A stretch of 15,399 nt of DNA from Caldifarciminota bacterium (GTDB lineage Bacteria > Hydrothermota > E44-bin80), in NCBI GenBank assembly GCA_023127905.1, contig JAGMEZ010000517.1:1-15399 (forward strand), given 5' to 3'. Every line of letters begins with the position of its first letter. Positions within the stretch are counted from its first letter, which is position 1. A program made the position numbers and the translations under genes. The notes beneath the pieces were generated by a model. That model saw only the letters and a program-made list of their open reading frames with translations. It was not told the DNA's origin and searched no databases. This document shows, one piece after another, positions 14,729 through 15,399 of this stretch.

Positions 14729-15199
14729 ATGGTGTTAAAAAAGATTATTTTATCTTTTGTGATTCTTCTCCTCCTCTGCTCTATACTATCCGCAGGAAAA
14801 CTGGGGCTCGGGATTATCATAGGAGAACCAACAGGTTTTAGTCTGAAATTCTGGCAATCGAGACGCACGGCCATAGACCTTGCACTTGCATGGAATTTCG
14901 GAGATGATTACTTCCATATCCATGGTGATTACCTCTACCATATTCCCATTCGATTGGAAGGTAGGTCACGATCAACCTTGCTTTGGTATCTTGGAATTGG
15001 AGCTCGGTTGAAATTCAGAAGTGGAGGTAGAAACAATAACACTGCTTTCGGGATTCGTGGTGTAGGGGGAATAGAATTCTTACCGAGGGAAATTCCGATT
15101 GATTTATTTGCAGAGATTGCACCCGTGATGAACATCATTGAAGATACGAAATTGGAGCTTGAGGGAGGAGTTGGTATTCGTTATAATTTCAATCTTTAA
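14729..15199 (+). CDS. Small exported beta-barrel-like protein (BAPKO_0422-like)
   Basis: The 156-residue protein has a clear signal peptide (about 1-22, ending L-S-A) and a mature part made of alternating, glycine- and aromatic-rich strands: L-G-I-I-I-G-E-P-T-G-F-S-L-K, H-I-H-G-D-Y-L-Y-H, L-G-I-G-A-R-L-K-F and G-V-G-I-R-Y-N-F. The G-E-P-T-G-x-S-x-K-x-W and D-Y-L-Y-H pattern resembles the BAPKO_0422/DUF3996-type small outer-membrane barrels found in several diderm phyla. Length suits an eight-stranded barrel. The start has AAGGAG 5 nt upstream and its own promoter. The function is unknown. It is transcribed divergently from the metal-uptake operon, so a link to metal supply is possible but not shown. 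Confidence 0.8.
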   Translation: MVLKKIILSFVILLLLCSILSAGKLGLGIIIGEPTGFSLKFWQSRRTAIDLALAWNFGDDYFHIHGDYLYHIPIRLEGRSRSTLLWYLGIGARLKFRSGGRNNNTAFGIRGVGGIEFLPREIPIDLFAEIAPVMNIIEDTKLELEGGVGIRYNFNL

Positions 15200-15232
15200 G
15201 AAAATTGACAGAATAATCGGAAAAAGTAGAGT

Positions 15233-15399
15233 ATGATTGTCCAATTTTGGGGAGCGACGAGGACCGTAACGGGTTCACTCCATTATATTCAGACAAATGG
15301 GAAGAGATTTATTCTTGATTGCGGGTTTTTCCAGGGACACAGGGATGAATCGGAATCACTGAACAGAAATATACCCGTAAAACATCTTAAAGAGCTTGA
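15233..15399 (+). CDS. MBL-fold RNA-processing hydrolase (beta-CASP type), N-terminal part
   Basis: Fifty-five codons are present before the window ends. The protein opens [15 protein letters not shown], then [10 protein letters not shown]. This is the standard start of metallo-beta-lactamase-fold proteins of the CPSF/beta-CASP RNase group (G-A-x-x-x-V-T-G-S, L-L-D-x-G-x-x-Q-G). The HxHxDH metal site would lie just beyond the end. It starts 33 bp after the barrel gene, with only a weak GTAGAG ahead of the ATG, so it may share that gene's transcript. Full-length members are roughly 450-540 residues. An RNase role is inferred from the family. Confidence 0.85.
   Translation, partial: MIVQFWGATRTVTGSLHYIQTNGKRFILDCGFFQGHRDESESLNRNIPVKHLKEL

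Noticed and set aside
1..15399. CRISPR arrays, tRNA or rRNA genes, and insertion-sequence transposases
   Set aside because: No regularly spaced repeats, no tRNA- or rRNA-like conserved segments and no transposase motifs were seen on either strand.

Overview
This window looks like part of the chromosome of an AT-rich, diderm (Gram-negative-type) bacterium. The envelope evidence is an Omp85-family outer-membrane protein ending in Phe, three lipoprotein-like signal peptides, and a small secreted beta-barrel-like protein. I cannot name the taxon from sequence alone. The gene set and intergenic palindromes are what I would expect of a little-cultivated candidate phylum (for example WOR-3-like), but that is only a guess.

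Positions 1-7602 (+ strand) are an extended type I restriction-modification locus. It holds a protein with a PD-(D/E)XK-like nuclease motif, the specificity subunit hsdS, an AAA/DUF4143 ATPase with its own promoter, the restriction/translocase subunit hsdR, and a YgjP-type zinc metallopeptidase that overlaps the end of hsdR. No hsdM is present; it probably lies upstream of the window. The ATPase gene is bounded by decayed copies of the hsdS 3' end (about 2468-2531 and 3896-3958). It therefore looks like a cassette inserted into or duplicated within hsdS-tail sequence. A REP-like palindromic element (2324-2440) lies directly after hsdS, and hsdS carries A8 and A9 tracts.

Positions 7603-7739 are a gene-free junction between convergent transcripts and are rich in palindromes.

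Positions 7740-11906 (- strand) are a compact operon. In transcription order it encodes a pseudopilin-like lipoprotein, a TPR lipoprotein, a small membrane-anchored protein, an HNH endonuclease-family protein and an Omp85/POTRA outer-membrane protein. A promoter candidate lies at 11951-11979.

Positions 12008-14619 (- strand) are a metal (zinc/manganese-type) ABC uptake operon in the order binding protein, ATPase, permease. Its leader carries a strong promoter, an operator-like inverted repeat over the -10 element, and a 47-codon fragment that reads as the C-terminus of a Fur/Zur-family repressor. The rest of that repressor is missing from this locus.

Positions 14644-15399 (+ strand) are transcribed divergently. 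They hold a small exported beta-barrel-like protein, then the first 55 codons of an MBL-fold (beta-CASP-type) RNA-processing hydrolase that runs off the window end.
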